7,022 nt of DNA from positions 1 to 7,022 of the forward strand of contig CAMCQL010000104.1 in the NCBI GenBank assembly GCA_945877005.1, in the 5' to 3' direction. The notes beneath the pieces are model-generated. The model had not been told where the DNA came from and did not search any database. It worked only from the letters and a program-made list of their open reading frames with translations. Below, one piece after another: positions 5,147 to 7,022 of this stretch (position 1 is its first letter; every line of letters starts with the position of its first letter). Source of the DNA: Chryseobacterium gleum. GTDB taxonomy: Bacteria; Bacteroidota; Bacteroidia; Flavobacteriales_D; Crocinitomicaceae. A program made the translations under genes and the position numbers.

Positions 5147-7022
5147 ATGGCAAAAAAACAAAATAAATCGAAAACTACTTTGTTTTCTTTGACGCGAAAA
5201 AAAGCTGTTTATTTTTGGTTAATTGCTACATTTCCTATATTACTTATTTTCTTATTATTAATTTATCATTCCTTTTCTGATTTACCTTCAATCATTGACT
5301 TAAAAGATCCACAGTTAACAGCATCAGTTGTGTATGCGAACGACGGAGAAACAGAAATGGGAAGGTATTGGAAGGTAAATAGAGTTGTGTCTAGGTATGA
5401 TTCGATTTCACCTTACCTGACAGATGCATTAATTTCTACAGAAGACGAACGCTTTTTTTCACATTCAGGTATTGATGTGAAAGCGATTGGTAGAGCGATT
5501 GTGAATGTTGGAGGATCTGGTGGTGCATCAACAATTACGCAGCAGTTAGCAAAACAACTATTTACATTAAAAGAACGTCAAGAACGGGAAGAACGAATTG
5601 CTTCTGGTGAAGAAGAAGAAACTTCTTTTTTCGGTCGTTATGGTCGAAAGTTTAATCGTTTAATTGAAAAAGTAAAAGAGAATATTATTTCTGCTCGAAT
5701 TGAAGAAACCTTTACGAAAGAAGAAATAATTACGATGTATTTGAATCAATTTGATTTTTTATACAATGCTGTTGGCGTAGCGAATGCTTGTAAGATTTAT
5801 TTTAATAAAACCCCCTCTACAATTACCAAAGAAGAGGCGGCCATGTTAATTGGAATGTGTAAAAATCCTACCTTATTTAATCCGTATACATTTTCTATAA
5901 AAAATTATCGTGCAATACTTGCTGAAAGAAATGGAATATCAACTAAAAGTGTAAAATCAGTTGATATACTAGTTGCAAAAAATAAAGATAGTTTAAGAGC
6001 GGTTGAGCGTAGGAATCAAGTATTGAAGCAATGGTTAAAAAACAGCAATCGAAACAATAAAGGGTTACGTGTATTAATATCTCAATCTGAGTACGAAGCA
6101 CTATCCAAAAAACCAATAAAAACTGATTTTCAACAGCTAAACTTCAAGAAAGGTCGTGCTACTTACTTTAAAGAAGGGTTACGAAAAGAAGTTGCTGAAT
6201 TATTGGAACAGAAAGATGAGAACGGCGATTATAAAATTTATAAACGTAATCCAGAGGACCCTGAAGATAAAAGTCGTCCATACAATATCTATGAAGATGG
6301 ATTAAGAATTTATACAACGATTGATTATAGAATGCAAGTTTATGCTGAAGAAGCATTAAAACGACATTTGAAACAGAATCTTCAACCTGCATTTAATAGA
6401 AACAACAAAGGGTTGAGAAATTATCCTTTTTCTAATTCGATTTCTAGTGATGAAGTGAATCAAATTATGACAACTGCGATACATCGTTCGAATCGCTATT
6501 ATAATTTGGTACGATTAGGATATTCTGAAACAGAAATATTAAAAAATTTCAAGGTAAAAACTCCGATGAGGCTTTTTACTTGGAGAGGTGTTAAAGATAC
6601 TGTGATGACACCCTATGATTCAATTTTGCACTATAAATCTTATTTACAAGCTGGATTAGTTTCCATTGAACCTGGAACAGGATTTGTAAAAGCCTGGGTA
6701 GGTGGTTCTGATATTGATTATTTTGCCTATGATCACGTTAGGTTAGGTAAGCGTCAAGTTGGCTCTACTATTAAACCATTTGTGTATGCTACTGCAATGT
6801 CGATGGGTGTGATTAAACCATGTACGCAAATACCTAATGTTCGTCATTGCATTAAATTGTACGATGACGAAGGGAACTATACGAAATCTTGGTGTCCAAA
6901 AGGAGGAGGAGGAGGAGGCTCTGTAACAGTAAAAAGAGCATTGGCTCAGTCAATGAATAACATTGCTGCAGCAATTATCAATAAATTGGGTAGAAATGGC
7001 CCTAAAACTGTTGCGAGTATTT
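5147..7022 (+). CDS. mrcA: Class A penicillin-binding protein, PBP1A type, 3'-truncated by the window edge
   Basis: Bifunctional peptidoglycan synthase: glycosyltransferase (GT51) polymerises lipid II and transpeptidase cross-links the stem peptides, outside the inner membrane. Direct translation from the ATG at 5147 is open for 625 codons to the window end. A basic cytoplasmic tail (1-20) precedes one membrane anchor (about 21-40). GT51 motifs appear in order: STEDERFFSHSGID (97-110, catalytic Glu99), GGASTITQQLAKQLF (125-139), KVKENIISARIEE with Glu178, ITMYLNQFDF, and EEAAMLIGMCKNPTLFNP (229-246). A linker typical of Bacteroidota PBP1A follows (about 380-500), then the transpeptidase: GSTIKPF (539-545, acylated Ser540 with Lys543) and SMN (602-604). 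The KTG motif must lie beyond the window. Oddities are a charged insert at about 141-168 and a six-glycine run (586-591). It is 43 bases after hemD with no promoter box of its own, so it probably shares that transcript. Confidence 0.95.
   Translation, partial: MAKKQNKSKTTLFSLTRKKAVYFWLIATFPILLIFLLLIYHSFSDLPSIIDLKDPQLTASVVYANDGETEMGRYWKVNRVVSRYDSISPYLTDALISTEDERFFSHSGIDVKAIGRAIVNVGGSGGASTITQQLAKQLFTLKERQEREERIASGEEEETSFFGRYGRKFNRLIEKVKENIISARIEETFTKEEIITMYLNQFDFLYNAVGVANACKIYFNKTPSTITKEEAAMLIGMCKNPTLFNPYTFSIKNYRAILAERNGISTKSVKSVDILVAKNKDSLRAVERRNQVLKQWLKNSNRNNKGLRVLISQSEYEALSKKPIKTDFQQLNFKKGRATYFKEGLRKEVAELLEQKDENGDYKIYKRNPEDPEDKSRPYNIYEDGLRIYTTIDYRMQVYAEEALKRHLKQNLQPAFNRNNKGLRNYPFSNSISSDEVNQIMTTAIHRSNRYYNLVRLGYSETEILKNFKVKTPMRLFTWRGVKDTVMTPYDSILHYKSYLQAGLVSIEPGTGFVKAWVGGSDIDYFAYDHVRLGKRQVGSTIKPFVYATAMSMGVIKPCTQIPNVRHCIKLYDDEGNYTKSWCPKGGGGGGSVTVKRALAQSMNNIAAAIINKLGRNGPKTVASI
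6902..6919 (+). repeat. Coding GGA microsatellite encoding six glycines
   Basis: Five GGA codons followed by GGC encode Gly586-Gly591 of the PBP1A protein, between the SxxK and SxN motifs, at a place where homologues usually carry a short polar loop before GGxVxxxxALAxSxN. The purity of the repeat in an AT-rich gene suggests replication slippage; length changes of whole units would keep the frame. Confidence 0.75.

Noticed and set aside
6168..6392. Minus-strand open frame of 74 codons
   Set aside because: It is antisense to the PBP1A gene, whose frame is continuous and well conserved here.

Overview
The window looks like ordinary chromosomal DNA from a Bacteroidota bacterium, most likely a Flavobacteriales member. 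Three things point there: the DNA is AT-rich, two intergenic gaps carry perfect TAnnTTTG boxes (the Bacteroidota -7 promoter element) with no strong Shine-Dalgarno sites, and the gene content fits (a DUF4271 membrane protein directly before a Bacteroidota-type HemD, a fused SpmA-SpmB protein, and a class A PBP with Bacteroidota-style spacing between its catalytic domains). All seven genes are on the + strand. No RNA genes, insertion sequences, CRISPR arrays, phage genes or broken genes were found, and no gap between genes exceeds 100 bases.

Layout: 1-831 is the 3' part of queG (last step of queuosine synthesis for tRNA), cut by the left edge. A promoter box at 847-854 precedes a two-gene unit: a secreted SH3-like protein (876-1382) and, 19 bases later, a zinc D-Ala-D-Ala carboxypeptidase of the M15B/VanY type (1402-2199). 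After a 93-base gap comes a fused SpmA-SpmB membrane protein (2293-3525). A second perfect -7 box at 3597-3604 starts what looks like a second unit: a DUF4271 membrane protein (3625-4320), hemD encoding uroporphyrinogen-III synthase (4348-5103, TTG start) and a class A penicillin-binding protein of the PBP1A type (5147 to beyond 7022). The last was read by direct translation and is open from its ATG to the window end.

Four of the seven genes concern the cell envelope or peptidoglycan: SH3 protein, carboxypeptidase, SpmAB and PBP1A. The most suggestive context is the carboxypeptidase next to SpmAB. In Bacillus subtilis, spmA and spmB lie in an operon with dacB, a D-Ala-D-Ala carboxypeptidase of an unrelated fold that works on the spore cortex. 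The same functional pairing in an apparent non-sporulator hints that SpmAB-type proteins have a general role linked to peptidoglycan trimming. DUF4271 next to hemD is a second pairing of an uncharacterised membrane protein with a known pathway enzyme. I see no clear evidence of a wholly new system; the findings are modest.
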